Source: Streptomyces sp. WMMC500
Lineage (GTDB): Bacteria > Actinomycetota > Actinomycetes > Streptomycetales > Streptomycetaceae
Assembly: GCF_027497195.1 (NCBI RefSeq)
Contig: NZ_CP114905.1
Coordinates: 7,790,001 to 7,854,000 of the forward strand
Reading direction: 5' to 3'
Length of the DNA: 64,000 nucleotides
Shown: positions 32,192-41,216 of the stretch, piece after piece
How positions within the stretch are numbered: the first letter of the stretch is position 1
Layout of the letters: every line of letters begins with the position of its first letter
Translations under genes and position numbers: made by a program
The notes under the pieces: generated by a model
Told to the model about the DNA's origin: nothing
The model's input: the letters and a program-made list of their open reading frames with translations, nothing else
The model's database searches: none

Positions 32192-33022
32192 ATGACGACC
32201 CACCTGCGCCCGGCCGGAGCCGAGCGGCGTGAGCCGGACGGCGGCCGGACGCGGTCGTACGCCGTGTGCGTCAACGGCCGCCCGGTCGGCGACGTCGAGC
32301 TGGCCACCGACCCGCGCCTCGGCCCCGCCACCGGCCGGGTCCGCACCCTGCGGATCCGCAGGCCCGAGCGGCACCGCGGGCGCGGCACGGTGGCGGCGCT
32401 CGCGGCCGAGGAGGTGCTGCGGAGCTGGGGCTGCCGGGAGGTCGTGCTCAGCCTGGACGCCCGCGCGGACATCGGCCTGCGGCTGGCCGCGGCGCTGGGC
32501 TACACGGAGACCGGCCGGACGCTGGACAAGGAGCCGGGCGAGGCGCCGGAGCCGCCGCCGCACGCCGTGGTGCGGCCGCTCACGGCGGCCGAGTACCCGG
32601 ACTGGCTGACCGCGGAGACGCAGGCGTACGCCCGGCGGTGGCTGACGCGGGGGATGGCGCCCGACGAGGCGCTGCGCCGCTCGCGCGCCCTCCACGACGA
32701 CCTGCTGCCCGCGGGCGCCGCCACCCCGGACGCGGCGCTGCGCGTCCTGGAGCACGGCGGGGTGGCGGTGGGCACGGTCTGGATCGCCCTGCGGCCCCGG
32801 ATCGCCGCCGGGGGATACGTCCACTCGGTCACGGTCGCGCCCGAGCACCGGGGGAGGGGCCACGGCCGCACGCTGCTGCTCGCCGCGGAGCGTGAGTGCC
32901 GGGCGGCCGGGCTGCGCACCGTGGGGCTGCACGTCCTCGCCGGGAACGAGGTGGCACTGCGGCTGTGCGAGTCGATGGGCTACCGCCCCGCGGCGTACCA
33001 CCTGAGCAAACCCCTGATCTGA
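32192..33022 (+). CDS. Tandem-GNAT acetyltransferase
   Basis: Encodes 276 residues with two GNAT-like halves. The first has RIRRPERHRGRGTVAALAAEEVL, the second VTVAPEHRGRGHGRTLLLAAERECRAAG and ALRLCESMGYRP. The ATG has GGAGGG upstream and sits 56 bp after pabC, so it may be co-transcribed. Double-GNAT proteins in Streptomyces include mycothiol synthase and antibiotic acetyltransferases. This one is shorter than MshD and its substrate is unknown. Confidence 0.85.
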   Translation: MTTHLRPAGAERREPDGGRTRSYAVCVNGRPVGDVELATDPRLGPATGRVRTLRIRRPERHRGRGTVAALAAEEVLRSWGCREVVLSLDARADIGLRLAAALGYTETGRTLDKEPGEAPEPPPHAVVRPLTAAEYPDWLTAETQAYARRWLTRGMAPDEALRRSRALHDDLLPAGAATPDAALRVLEHGGVAVGTVWIALRPRIAAGGYVHSVTVAPEHRGRGHGRTLLLAAERECRAAGLRTVGLHVLAGNEVALRLCESMGYRPAAYHLSKPLI

Positions 33023-33110
33023 GCGGGTGCCGTACGCCCTCCTCCCCGGCCCGGCCGCGGCGCCCGCCCACGGGTCCGACCAGGCGCGGTCCGGCCCGCC
33101 GCTCCCCGTC

Positions 33111-33623
33111 TCAGTCCGCCGCGGCCAGCAGGCGGTCGGTGATCTCCTCGATCCGCTCCCGCAGCCCTTCCTGGCTCTTGCCGCCGTCCAGGCGCTCGCC
33201 CCCGACGACGTACGTCGGCGTCCCCGTCACCCCGATCGCCCTGCCCTCCGCGACGTCGGCGTCCACGACCAGGAAGTGCCGCCCGTCCACGAGCGCCGTC
33301 TCCACCTCCGCCGCGTTCAGGCCCAGTTCCCGCGCCGTCTCGACCAGCAGAGGCTCGCCCCGCTTGCCGAACTCCTCCGCCCGCGCCAGCACGGCCTCCG
33401 TGTACTCCCAGCCCTTCCCCTGCGCGACGGCCTCCTCGGCGGCCTGGGCGCCCGCCATCGCGTGCTGGTGCTTGTCCAGCGGGAAGTGGCGCAGCCGGAT
33501 GTCGAGCCGGTCCCCGTAGCGCTCCCGCAGCGCGCGCAGGTCGGCGAGCGCCGACCGGCAGTCCGGACACTGCAGCTCGCACCACACGTCGAGGACGGGT
33601 GCGCCGTTCACATCGTTCTCCAT
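33111..33623 (-). CDS. DsbA-like thioredoxin-fold oxidoreductase
   Basis: Encodes 170 residues. A CPDC redox motif lies at about residues 20-23 (ELQCPDC), followed by helical insertion (QAAEEAVAQGKGWEYTEAVLARAEEFG) and the cis-Pro loop VTGTPTYVVGG. No signal peptide is present, so the protein is cytoplasmic, in the FrnE/DsbA-like group. It probably handles disulfides or a small-molecule isomerisation. The ATG at 33623 is chosen at the start of homology; a GGAAG lies upstream. Confidence 0.88.
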   Translation of the reverse strand: MENDVNGAPVLDVWCELQCPDCRSALADLRALRERYGDRLDIRLRHFPLDKHQHAMAGAQAAEEAVAQGKGWEYTEAVLARAEEFGKRGEPLLVETARELGLNAAEVETALVDGRHFLVVDADVAEGRAIGVTGTPTYVVGGERLDGGKSQEGLRERIEEITDRLLAAAD

Positions 33624-33750
33624 GGCGTCAGTCTTCCAGGCCCCGCGGCGTACCGCCGTCTCGGTCCTGCGGACGAGCCGGACCCGGAGATGTCCCCCAT
33701 GCCGTGCCGCACCATGGCAATCGCGGCGCGTTCCGGTGCACGATGGAAGC

Positions 33751-34221
33751 ATGTTCACCACCACGGTCTGCGCCGCGCTCTCCGCGGCGGGGCTCGCGAT
33801 CTCGTTGCTGACCGCATACCGGCGAAGGTTCCGGCGGGCGACGAAGATCGCCGCCCTGTCGCTGGTGCCGGTCGGCCTGGCCATGGCGGGGCTGGTCGAG
33901 CTCGGCGGCAAGGTCGGCGAGGCCGTCGGGGACTGGGCGACCGACCTCGCCTTCAAGCCGTCGGTCTGGGGCGGCTTCGGCGTGCTGGCGGTCGCCGTCG
34001 TGCTGTGGGTCGGTCAGCGGCTCGTCGGCGAGCGCGCCAAGCGCAAGGCGGGCGGGAGCGCCCCCGCGGCGGCACCCTCGGCATCCCGGCCCGCGCTCGG
34101 CGGCGGCCGGGCCGGCAAGTCGCGCGGCTCGGCGCCGGCGACGACCGGGCGGCGGGGGTCCGGCTCCGGGGACGAGGACTTCTCCGACATCGAGGCCATC
34201 CTGAAGAAGCACGGAATCTGA
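33751..34221 (+). CDS. Conserved actinobacterial membrane protein, unknown function
   Basis: Encodes 156 residues with three hydrophobic segments (about 1-20, 30-50 and 65-90). A long Ala/Gly/Ser/Arg-rich cytoplasmic linker follows, with an acidic C-terminal signature DEDFSDIEAILKKHGI. The ATG has GGAAG upstream. I recall similar proteins in Streptomyces, sometimes labelled cellulose synthase, but nothing here looks like a glycosyltransferase. The conserved end may be a docking motif; this is inference. Confidence 0.8.
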   Translation: MFTTTVCAALSAAGLAISLLTAYRRRFRRATKIAALSLVPVGLAMAGLVELGGKVGEAVGDWATDLAFKPSVWGGFGVLAVAVVLWVGQRLVGERAKRKAGGSAPAAAPSASRPALGGGRAGKSRGSAPATTGRRGSGSGDEDFSDIEAILKKHGI

Positions 34222-34373
34222 CGCTACGGGCCCGTCGAACTACCCTGCGCAGCCGGTAAGTCGATCTCCATCGGCAAGAACCGATCATGCGCGGCCGATC
34301 TTCGTGAACGGGCCGTCTTTTCCTGGCGTGTTGCCCACATGGGTATGCGCCGCTGCGCAATTATCTGCGCGAG

Positions 34374-34526
34374 ATGAACGACCACACGCCCGCACCGCGG
34401 CCTCCCGCCCCCGCCGAGCCCCGCGGCTGCCTCTTCGCCCTGTCCCAGCCGCCGTTGATGCTCTTTCTCACCGTCGTGGGCGTGCTGATCTTCGGCACCT
34501 CGGTCTACGACCTCATCGGGTGGTGA
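34374..34526 (+). CDS. Small single-helix membrane protein (50 aa)
   Basis: A 50-codon gene. A Pro/Ala-rich N-terminus (about 20 residues) is followed by a hydrophobic helix (LMLFLTVVGVLIFGTSVYDL) and GW. No clear ribosome site; TTATCT at 34361-34366 lies seven bases before the ATG and could be the -10 of a leaderless message. Its 3' end overlaps the convergent CGNR gene by 14 bp. The composition and helix make it plausible, but function is unknown. Confidence 0.55.
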   Translation: MNDHTPAPRPPAPAEPRGCLFALSQPPLMLFLTVVGVLIFGTSVYDLIGW

Positions 34527-35121
34527 GTGCCGCCCCGGTCCCCGGCCCGTTCGCGTGCTCGGCCGCCGCCTCGCGCTGCCGGGCGCGGTACGCCGCCACG
34601 TGCAGCCGGTTGCCGCAGGTGCGGCTGGAGCAGTAGCGGCGGGAGCGGTTGCGCGAGTAGTCGACGAAGGCCCGGCCGCAGTCCGGCGCCTCGCAGCGGC
34701 GCAGCCGCTCGCGCTCGCCGGCGACGACGAGGAACGCCAGCGCCATCCCGCCGTCCGCGGCGAGGTGCTCGGCGACGGACGCGCCGGGCGCGAAGTAGTG
34801 CACGTGCCAGTCGTAGCCGTCGTGGTCCGTGAGCTGCGGCGTGGTGCCGGCGGCGGCCACGATCGCGTTGAGCCGCTCCGCCGCCGCCCGGTCGTCCGGG
34901 GCGGCGAAGACGGCCGAGAGGTCGCTCCGTACGGCACGGACCGCGGCCACGTCGGAGCGGCAGAGTGCGTCGATGCCGCTGATCCCGTGCTCGTCGACGA
35001 ACGCCTGGAGCGCCCCCACGTCCACGAGCGCGTCCGCTTCCTCGCCCCCGTCCCCGGTGTCGGTGTTCAAGAGCGCCACGACGATGTCGAGCGCGCACCG
35101 GGTGTCGTGATTGATCAGCAC
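34513..35121 (-). CDS. ABATE/CGNR zinc-finger protein, probable transcription factor
   Basis: Encodes 202 residues. The N-terminal ABATE domain includes the LNTDTGDGGEEAD stretch. The C-terminal zinc finger reads CEAPDCGRAFVDYSRN then RRYCSSRTCGNR, containing the CGNR signature. Such proteins are thought to be stress-related DNA-binding regulators. The GTG at 35121 has GGGGAG upstream. A hairpin separates it from ssgB, so it is probably transcribed alone. Confidence 0.9.
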   Translation of the reverse strand: MLINHDTRCALDIVVALLNTDTGDGGEEADALVDVGALQAFVDEHGISGIDALCRSDVAAVRAVRSDLSAVFAAPDDRAAAERLNAIVAAAGTTPQLTDHDGYDWHVHYFAPGASVAEHLAADGGMALAFLVVAGERERLRRCEAPDCGRAFVDYSRNRSRRYCSSRTCGNRLHVAAYRARQREAAAEHANGPGTGAALTTR

Positions 35122-35192
35122 CGTGTTCCGCTCCCCTGGTCGGGCCGCGCGTTCCCCTGGCCGGTCTGACGCCGACTCTAGCCAAAACGTGA

Positions 35193-35227
35193 CACCGCCG
35201 TCGCCCACGGTGGGGACGACGGCGGTG
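35193..35227 (-). terminator. Terminator of ssgB
   Basis: CACCGCCGTCG / CGACGGCGGTG, an 11-bp perfect stem with a 13-nt loop, 73 bp downstream of the ssgB stop and ahead of the CGNR gene. Confidence 0.65.
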
Positions 35228-35300
35228 CCTGAGACGACTGTCGGGTCGGGTCCGGCCGTCTCCCCGAGGCTGACGGCTACGGACGGTGAGGTCGGGGGGC

Positions 35301-35714
35301 TCAGCTCTCCGCGAGGATGTGCGAGAGCTCGGTGTCGAGGTCGAAGTGGCGTGGCTCCGTCCCGGGCGGCACGGCGGCGTCCGTGCGCTTCAGGAAGGAC
35401 TCCAGCGCCCGCGCGGGCGCTTCGAGCAGTGCCTCGCCCTCGGGCGAGCTGAGGGCGATGCAGACGACGCCCTGGCCGTGACTTCTGGACGGCCAGACGC
35501 GGACGTCTCCGGTGCCGGTCGGGCGGTGGAGCCCTTCGGCGAGCAGATCGCGGGCGAACACCCATTCGACCGTCTCTTCTGCGCCCGTGTGGAAGGTGGC
35601 GTGCACGGCGTAAGGATCCGCGGTGTCGTACCGCAGACCTGCGGGGACAGGCAGGGAAGACTCGCTCGACACAACGAGGCGCAGGTGCAGCTCGCAGCTG
35701 ACCGTGTGGTTCAT
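35301..35714 (-). CDS. ssgB: Sporulation-specific cell division protein SsgB
   Basis: Encodes 137 residues, the exact SsgB length. The sequence from VSCELHLRLVVSSESSLP through the C-terminal DLDTELSHILAES is essentially the canonical Streptomyces SsgB as I remember it. SsgB localises with SsgA and recruits FtsZ to start sporulation septa in aerial hyphae. The ATG at 35714 is preceded by GAAAGG about 11 bp upstream. In S. coelicolor ssgB depends on the stress sigma factor SigH; I could not match a confident SigH promoter here. The gene marks a sporulating actinomycete. Confidence 0.97.
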   Translation of the reverse strand: MNHTVSCELHLRLVVSSESSLPVPAGLRYDTADPYAVHATFHTGAEETVEWVFARDLLAEGLHRPTGTGDVRVWPSRSHGQGVVCIALSSPEGEALLEAPARALESFLKRTDAAVPPGTEPRHFDLDTELSHILAES

Positions 35715-36025
35715 AAGCGCCAGGGCCTTTCGCTCAGTGTGCGCTCGGGGATTCGCACGTCGGCGAAGTCGACATGCCACCTACCGGGGCGTTGTAAACC
35801 CCTCTGACTGTTTTGTGATGTTTTTCGTAGTTCGTACGGCCTAGTGACGGTTCTCGGAGCAGGGCCGTTCCGGTGAACTCTGCGGCACGGATAGTTTGGG
35901 CTCCATCGATGCGGAGAGTAACGAGAATCGGGCGCAGTGTGACGGAGGCGCGCGGAGGCGCGTCGGCGAAGGCCGGTTCAGGGGCGCACGGGGATGCTCA
36001 CATCGGGTAACGTGGTCTCCCGTAC
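35715..36025. other. Upstream region of ssgB and of the tRNA-Val(CAC) pair
   Basis: A 311-bp gap without a credible gene. The stretch 35790-35850 is clearly AT-richer than its surroundings (runs of T on the plus strand) and probably holds the ssgB promoter. TAACGT at 36008-36013 is a -10 candidate for the tRNA at 36026. Confidence 0.4.
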
Positions 36026-36097
36026 GGGCGATTAGCTCAGGGGGAGAGCGCTTCGTTCACACCGAAGAGGTCACTGGTTCGATCCCAGTATCGCCCA
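36026..36097 (+). tRNA. tRNA-Val(CAC), copy 1
   Basis: 72 nt, acceptor GGGCGAT/ATCGCCC, discriminator A, anticodon stem CTTCG/CGAAG with loop TTCACAC (anticodon CAC, reads GUG), TPsiC GGTTCGATCC. Identical to the copy at 36255. Confidence 0.97.
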
Positions 36098-36102
36098 CGA
36101 GT

Positions 36103-36151
36103 CGATCGGCGACCCGTACCCGCGAACCGTGCGGGTACGGGTCGCCGATCG
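36103..36151 (+). terminator. Very strong terminator hairpin after tRNA-Val copy 1
   Basis: A perfect 21-bp stem (left arm 36103-36123, right arm 36131-36151) with a 7-nt loop GAACCGT, five bases after the tRNA and followed by GTGTTT. Confidence 0.8.
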
Positions 36152-36254
36152 GTGTTTCCGGGCACCTGTGACGCGTGGGCGGGGGCGTCGCAACGGGTTT
36201 GAACACCCGGCCCGGCGCCATGTATGGTTCTGGCCGCGCCACCACGGCGTTCCG

Positions 36255-36326
36255 GGGCGATTAGCTCAGGGGGAGAGCGCTTCGTTCACACCGAAGAGGT
36301 CACTGGTTCGATCCCAGTATCGCCCA
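36255..36326 (+). tRNA. tRNA-Val(CAC), copy 2
   Basis: Base-for-base identical to copy 1 over 72 nt, 157 bp downstream. The 3' end is followed after 4 bp by the second 85-bp repeat array. Confidence 0.97.
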
Positions 36327-36330
36327 CATA

Positions 36331-36584
36331 ACCGACAGCCGGCCTGTGCCCGCGGAACGCGCGGGCCGGGTCGGTTTCGTCGCTTCTGCGGGGGCTCCGC
36401 CCCCGCACCCCCGGAGCCGACAGCCGGCCTGTGCCCGCGGAACGCGCGGGCCGGGTCGGTTTCGTCGCTTCTGCGGGGGCTCCGCCCCCGCAGCCCCGGA
36501 GCCGACAGCCGGCCTGTGCCCGCGGAACGCGCGGGCGGGGTCGGCTTTGTCGTTGCTGCGGGGGCTCCGCCCCCCGCACCCCCG
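36331..36584. repeat. 85-bp tandem repeat array behind tRNA-Val(CAC) (three units)
   Basis: Units start at 36331, 36416 and 36501. The sequence is the reverse complement of the 29.3-29.7 kb repeat with a few substitutions, so relative to its tRNA it has the same orientation and the same phase (first unit begins CCGACAGCCG right after the tRNA). Each unit holds the same two hairpins, including GCGGGGGC-TCC-GCCCCCGC. Confidence 0.9.
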
Positions 36585-36587
36585 GGA

Positions 36588-36620
36588 GAGGGCCGTTCCG
36601 CATCGTGCGGGACGGCCCTC
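36588..36620 (-). terminator. Hairpin at the end of the exonuclease gene
   Basis: GAGGGCCGT / ACGGCCCTC outer stem continued by CCGCA/TGCGG with a 3-nt loop, 20 bp past the exonuclease stop; it also closes the repeat array. Confidence 0.65.
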
Positions 36621-36640
36621 AGTCGTGAGTCGCGCCCGGG

Positions 36641-37369
36641 TCAAGCCGCCGTCGCCAGGCCGCTCGTGCGCAACGGCCAGGCCGGGTCGCAGCGTTCGTC
36701 CGAGCCCGTGTGGGCGAACCACGCGGTCAGGCCGCGGGCCTGCGCGCCGTGCCAGACCGCCTGCCGCGCGTGCAACTCCGGTGCGCTCAGCTCGCCCAGC
36801 CGTTCCGCGTGGCGCTGGCCGATGGCCCGTACGAGACGCAGCGCCGCCGTGGCGTCCGCCCCCGCCTCGTGGGCGCCGGCCGTCTCCACGCCGTAGTGCT
36901 CGCACAGCGCCGTCAGCGTGCGGCGGCCCTTGCGGTAGCGGTCGAGGTGCCGGTCCAGCACCAGCGGGTCCAGCACGCACAGCGGCGCGCCGCCGAGGTA
37001 CTTCGGCAGCGAGGAGGCGCGGTGCCGGCGTAACTCGCGGTCCAGCAGCGTCAGATCGAACGGGGCGTTCATCACCACCAGCGGCACGTGCCCCGCGCAC
37101 TGCGCCGCCAGCGCCTTGCCGACCTCCTCCATCACCGGCGCCGGCCACCGGCCCAGGCGCTGCAGATGCGCCAGCGTCAGCCCGTGGACCGCGGTGGCCG
37201 CCGCCGGGATCTCCACGTCCGGGGAGACGAGCCAGGAGGTGCAGCGCGGCGGCGAAGTGATGTGGGGCTGCACAACGACGGCTGCGGAGAGTATTCGGTC
37301 GTGCTCCACGTCCGCGCCGGTGGTCTCGGTGTCGAAGGCCGCGAGCGGCCCCTCGTACCAGAGCGTCAT
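36641..37369 (-). CDS. DnaQ-family 3'-5' exonuclease
   Basis: Encodes 242 residues. Exo motif I is AAFDTETTG, motif II NAPFDLTLL, and motif III HEAGADATAALRL, with the acidic metal ligands present. This is the fold of the DNA polymerase III proofreading subunit, but free-standing members act in repair or RNA trimming. The ATG at 37369 has AGGGAG at good distance, better than an upstream TTG. A partial SOS-box-like sequence lies 77 bp upstream. The exact substrate is unknown. Confidence 0.9.
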   Translation of the reverse strand: MTLWYEGPLAAFDTETTGADVEHDRILSAAVVVQPHITSPPRCTSWLVSPDVEIPAAATAVHGLTLAHLQRLGRWPAPVMEEVGKALAAQCAGHVPLVVMNAPFDLTLLDRELRRHRASSLPKYLGGAPLCVLDPLVLDRHLDRYRKGRRTLTALCEHYGVETAGAHEAGADATAALRLVRAIGQRHAERLGELSAPELHARQAVWHGAQARGLTAWFAHTGSDERCDPAWPLRTSGLATAA

Positions 37370-37378
37370 CAGCCCCAA

Positions 37379-37897
37379 CTCCCTGGACTTTTACGGGTGG
37401 TGGGGTCTGGCCCACCGCCCGGGTGATACCCGCAACACCCCCCGTTCGAACAATGGTTGTTTGGCGGGGAGTCGGCGCGGTGACAACAGAGAGTGAGGGC
37501 CGGGACGCCTCGGCCGCCCGCGGCGGGGCCGGCCCCCCGTCAGCTACCGACAGCGCGTGGAAGGCAGTTGGGCCATGGCCCGCACACGGCCTGCACCGCG
37601 CGGCCCGTTCCCCGAGCGGGCCGCGCCACGGCGCGGCGCTCCCGCCGTGACGGCGGCTCCCGAGACGCCGCGCACCGCCTCTCCGCGCGCGGTCGTTGCC
37701 GCTGCCCGCTGCGCTCCGGCGCAGCCCTTCCCCGGCAGCGGCACCGACCGGCCGGCCCGCTCACGGTCCGCGCGCGACCGGCCGGAGCCGCGGCACCGCC
37801 GCCGGGCCGCGCCGGTCCGCCGCGCCGCGGTCCCCGCCGACGGCGACCGCGGGCGCCGCGGAACCGTGACGCGGGCCGGCCGGGGAGGGAGACCCTG
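37379..37897. other. 519-bp gap with promoters but no supported gene
   Basis: Between the leftward exonuclease and a rightward hypothetical gene. I see one LexA-like sequence (37446-37461) near the exonuclease. The rest is GC-rich and open in some frames but lacks start/RBS context or recognisable products. Confidence 0.4.
37446..37461 (-). promoter_or_regulatory. Partial LexA-box-like sequence upstream of the exonuclease
   Basis: TCGAAC-AATG-GTTGTT. The actinobacterial SOS box is TCGAAC-N4-GTTCGA; the left half is perfect and the right half matches three of six bases. Confidence 0.3.
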
Positions 37898-39058
37898 ATG
37901 TACCGGCAGCCCCCGGAGCCCGACCCCGACCACACGGACCCCGCCGTGCTCGGCGCCCTCCTCGCCCGCCATGGCTGGCGCCGGCACGGCGGTTCCACCG
38001 GCCGGTACGCGCGCTTCACCCCGCCCGGCGACGCGCCGGGCGGGGCCGGCGTCCTCGTACCGGCCGACCGCGCCTTCCCCGACTGCACCGACCTGCTCGC
38101 CGAGGCGCTCACCGCGCTGGCCCGCAGCCCCGAGCCGTCCGCCCCGCTCGTGCTCACCGCCCTGGCCGTGCCCAGCGACGAGATGAGCTGGGAGTACGGC
38201 GCCGAGCGGCGGGCCGGCCCCGCCCGGTGGGCCGACGCCGAGCGGCTGTCCGCCGCCGCCCGCGCCATGCTGCTGGCCGGCGCGCTCGCCGCCCGGCGCC
38301 CCGCGGGGTTCCACGGCGCCCGGCTGCGCCCGCACGCCGCCCGGGACGTCGAGCAGACCCTGCTCGGCCCCGGCGCCCACGCCGCCCGCCTCACCGCCTT
38401 CGTCCCGGCGCCGGAGGGCCGCGCGGTCACCACCACCCTGCTCCGCGCCCTGCGCGGCACCCGCGCCGCGGTCGACCGCCAGCACGCCACCGGCGGCATG
38501 GAAGCCTTCGACAACGCGGTCGAACTCGGCGTCTGCCACGAGCTGACCGAGGCCCTGACCGCTCTCGTGCGCGGCACGGACGGCGTGCGCATCACCCTGG
38601 CCTGGGCCCCCGCGCACCCGCCGCCGCGGGGCTTCACCGCCGCCCCCGAGCCGGTGGAGTTCACCCCCGGCGACATCCCGGCCCTGCAGCGGGCCGCCAT
38701 GCGCTACCGGCACCGGGAGCCCTCCCTCCCGGTCCGGATCACCGCAGCCGTCACCCGGCTCAGCCGGTCGGCAGCCACCGGCCCGGGCCGGGTGCGGCTG
38801 CGGGTACTCGCGGGAGCGGACGTCACCGAGGTGCGCACGTCGCTCGACGAGGAGTCGTACCGCGTCGCGGGCCGGGCGCACCTGGACGGCGTGCCGGTGC
38901 GGCTCAGCGGCCGGCTGGAGAGCCGCGGCGGCTTCCGGCGGCTGACCGGGGCGTCGGGGCTGCGGCCCGTACCGCTCGCGGACGCCGAGATGGACCGGCT
39001 GCCGAAGGTGCCGCACGCGCACCTGGAGGTCTTCGACGGCGCGTACGGAGACGGCTGA
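37898..39058 (+). CDS. Hypothetical protein (386 aa)
   Basis: The ATG has a strong GGGGAGGGA site. The chain is soluble, with no signal or membrane segment, and rich in Ala/Arg/Pro. The start ([30 protein letters not shown]) and the end ([14 protein letters not shown]) look like conserved blocks, and the C-terminal ~110 residues have a beta-rich pattern. I do not recognise a family. It lies 113 bp upstream of thrS in the same direction. Confidence 0.75.
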   Translation: MYRQPPEPDPDHTDPAVLGALLARHGWRRHGGSTGRYARFTPPGDAPGGAGVLVPADRAFPDCTDLLAEALTALARSPEPSAPLVLTALAVPSDEMSWEYGAERRAGPARWADAERLSAAARAMLLAGALAARRPAGFHGARLRPHAARDVEQTLLGPGAHAARLTAFVPAPEGRAVTTTLLRALRGTRAAVDRQHATGGMEAFDNAVELGVCHELTEALTALVRGTDGVRITLAWAPAHPPPRGFTAAPEPVEFTPGDIPALQRAAMRYRHREPSLPVRITAAVTRLSRSAATGPGRVRLRVLAGADVTEVRTSLDEESYRVAGRAHLDGVPVRLSGRLESRGGFRRLTGASGLRPVPLADAEMDRLPKVPHAHLEVFDGAYGDG

Positions 39059-39113
39059 GGGCGCCCGTCCGCGCACCGGACGCCCGATTTCGCCGCGCAC
39101 CCCCCGGGCTCGG

Positions 39114-39119
39114 TACGAT
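39114..39119 (+). promoter_or_regulatory. -10 candidate for thrS
   Basis: TACGAT would start transcription near 39126, about 45 nt before the thrS GTG. No T-box-like leader fits in that space. Confidence 0.35.
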
Positions 39120-39171
39120 TCACGCCGTGCCGCCGCCCGCGCGGCACCCCGTTCCCCGCGAAGGAGACCTC

Positions 39172-41154
39172 GTGTCCGACGTCCGTGTGATCATCAGCCG
39201 CGATGCCGCCGAGCGGGAAGAGCGCGTGGTCACGACGGGCACGACGGCCGCCGAGCTCTTCCCCGGCGAGCGCACCGTGATCGCCGCCCGCGTCGCCGGC
39301 GCCCTCAGGGACCTCGCGCACGAAGTCGCCGACGGCGACGTCGTCGAGCCGGTGGAGATCGGCAGCCCCGACGGCCTGGACATCCTGCGCCACTCCACCG
39401 CCCACGTCATGGCCCAGGCCGTGCAGGAGCTGTTCCCCGAGGCCAAGCTCGGCATCGGCCCGCCCATCAAGAACGGCTTCTACTACGACTTCGACGTCCC
39501 CGAGCCCTTCCACCCCGACGACCTGAAGCGCGTCGAGAAGAAGATGCAGGAGATCGTCAAGCGCGGCCAGCGCTTCTCCCGCCGCGTCACCACCGACGCA
39601 GACGCCCGCGAGGAGCTGGCCGCCGAGCCGTACAAGCTGGAGCTGATCGGCCTGAAGGGCAACGCCGCCGACGCCGCGGAAGGCGCGTCCGCTGAGGTCG
39701 GGGCCGGCGAGCTGACGATCTACGACAACCTCGACGCCAAGACCGGCGAGCTGTGCTGGAAGGACCTCTGCCGCGGCCCCCACCTGCCGACGACGCGGCT
39801 GATCCCCGCGTTCAAGCTGATGCGCTCCGCCGCCGCGTACTGGCGCGGCAGCGAGAAGAACCCGCAGCTCCAGCGGATCTACGGCACCGCCTGGCCGTCG
39901 AAGGACGAGCTGAAGGCCCATCTGGAGTTCCTGGCCGAGGCCGAGAAGCGCGACCACCGCAAGCTCGGCACCGAGCTGGACCTCTTCTCCATCCCCGACG
40001 ACATCGGCTCGGGCCTCGCGGTCTTCCACCCCCGGGGCGGCGTCGTGCGCCGGGTGATGGAGGACTACTCGCGCAGGCGGCACGAGGAGTCGGGCTACGA
40101 GTTCGTCTACACCCCGCACGCGACGAAGGGGAAGCTCTTCGAGAAGTCGGGCCACCTGGACTGGTACGCCGACGGCATGTACCCGCCCATGCAGCTCGAC
40201 GAGGGCCAGGACTACTACCTCAAGCCCATGAACTGCCCCATGCACAACCTGATCTTCGACGCCCGCGGGCGCTCGTACCGCGAGCTGCCGCTGCGCCTCT
40301 TCGAGTTCGGGACCGTCTACCGGTACGAGAAGTCCGGCGTCGTGCACGGCCTCACCCGGGCCCGGGGATTCACGCAGGACGACGCGCACATCTACTGCAC
40401 CAAGGAGCAGATGGCCGGCGAGCTGGACTCGCTGCTGACCTTCGTGCTGAACCTGCTGCGCGACTACGGCCTGGAGGACTTCTACCTGGAGCTGTCCACC
40501 AAGGACCCGGAGAAGTCCATCGGCTCCGACGAGGCCTGGGAGGAGGCCACCGAGATCCTGCGCCAGGCCGCCGGCAAGCAGGGCCTGGACCTGGTCATGG
40601 ACCCCGGCGGGGCGGCGTTCTACGGGCCGAAGATCTCCGTGCAGGCCAAGGACGCCATCGGCAGGACGTGGCAGATGTCCACGATCCAGGTGGACTTCAA
40701 TCTGCCGGAGCGTTTCGACCTGGAGTACACCGCGGCGGACGGCTCGCGGCAGCGGCCGGTGATGATCCACCGCGCGCTGTTCGGCTCCATCGAGCGGTTC
40801 TTCGCCGTGCTGCTGGAGCACTACGCGGGCGCCTTCCCGGCGTGGCTGGCGCCGGTGCAGGTCGTCGGCATCCCGATCGGCGACGACCATGTGCCGTACC
40901 TGCAGGAGGTCGCGGCGAAGATGCGGGCCCGCGGGCTGCGCGTCGAGGTCGACTCCTCGTCCGACCGGATGCAGAAGAAGATCAGGAACGCCCAGAAGGC
41001 CAAGATCCCGTACATGCTGATCGCGGGCGACGACGACATGGCCAAGGGCGCCGTCTCCTTCCGCTACCGCAGCGGCGAGCAGAACAACGGCGTGCCGATC
41101 GACGACGCGATCGACGAGGTGGCCCGCGCGGTGGCCGAGCGCGCCGGGGCCTGA
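39172..41154 (+). CDS. thrS: Threonyl-tRNA synthetase
   Basis: Encodes 660 residues from GTG with AAGGAG 5 bp upstream. The order is TGS domain (about 1-60), the SAD editing domain ([16 protein letters not shown], with the catalytic histidines), then the class II core with motif 2 ([20 protein letters not shown]), the zinc-site segment [10 protein letters not shown] and motif 3 ([19 protein letters not shown]). A C-terminal anticodon domain ends ERAGA. It charges tRNA-Thr and edits Ser-tRNA-Thr. The HIT gene follows after 62 bp, as in mycobacteria. Confidence 0.97.
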   Translation: MSDVRVIISRDAAEREERVVTTGTTAAELFPGERTVIAARVAGALRDLAHEVADGDVVEPVEIGSPDGLDILRHSTAHVMAQAVQELFPEAKLGIGPPIKNGFYYDFDVPEPFHPDDLKRVEKKMQEIVKRGQRFSRRVTTDADAREELAAEPYKLELIGLKGNAADAAEGASAEVGAGELTIYDNLDAKTGELCWKDLCRGPHLPTTRLIPAFKLMRSAAAYWRGSEKNPQLQRIYGTAWPSKDELKAHLEFLAEAEKRDHRKLGTELDLFSIPDDIGSGLAVFHPRGGVVRRVMEDYSRRRHEESGYEFVYTPHATKGKLFEKSGHLDWYADGMYPPMQLDEGQDYYLKPMNCPMHNLIFDARGRSYRELPLRLFEFGTVYRYEKSGVVHGLTRARGFTQDDAHIYCTKEQMAGELDSLLTFVLNLLRDYGLEDFYLELSTKDPEKSIGSDEAWEEATEILRQAAGKQGLDLVMDPGGAAFYGPKISVQAKDAIGRTWQMSTIQVDFNLPERFDLEYTAADGSRQRPVMIHRALFGSIERFFAVLLEHYAGAFPAWLAPVQVVGIPIGDDHVPYLQEVAAKMRARGLRVEVDSSSDRMQKKIRNAQKAKIPYMLIAGDDDMAKGAVSFRYRSGEQNNGVPIDDAIDEVARAVAERAGA

Positions 41155-41216
41155 TCCGGCGCTCGGCCTTCCCCGCGGGCCGGGCCCGGCGCCCGTCCCG
41201 CGGAGAAGCACGCCAT

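Noticed and set aside
33751..34221. Cellulose synthase label for the small membrane protein
   Set aside because: No glycosyltransferase motif exists in 156 residues; the name seems to be a propagated misannotation.
37423..37650. Short plus-strand frame in the 519-bp gap before the hypothetical gene
   Set aside because: No ribosome site, no recognisable composition, and the same stretch is equally open in other frames.
39059..39171. T-box leader before thrS
   Set aside because: Only 113 bp are available and no T-box sequence or specifier-loop structure is visible.
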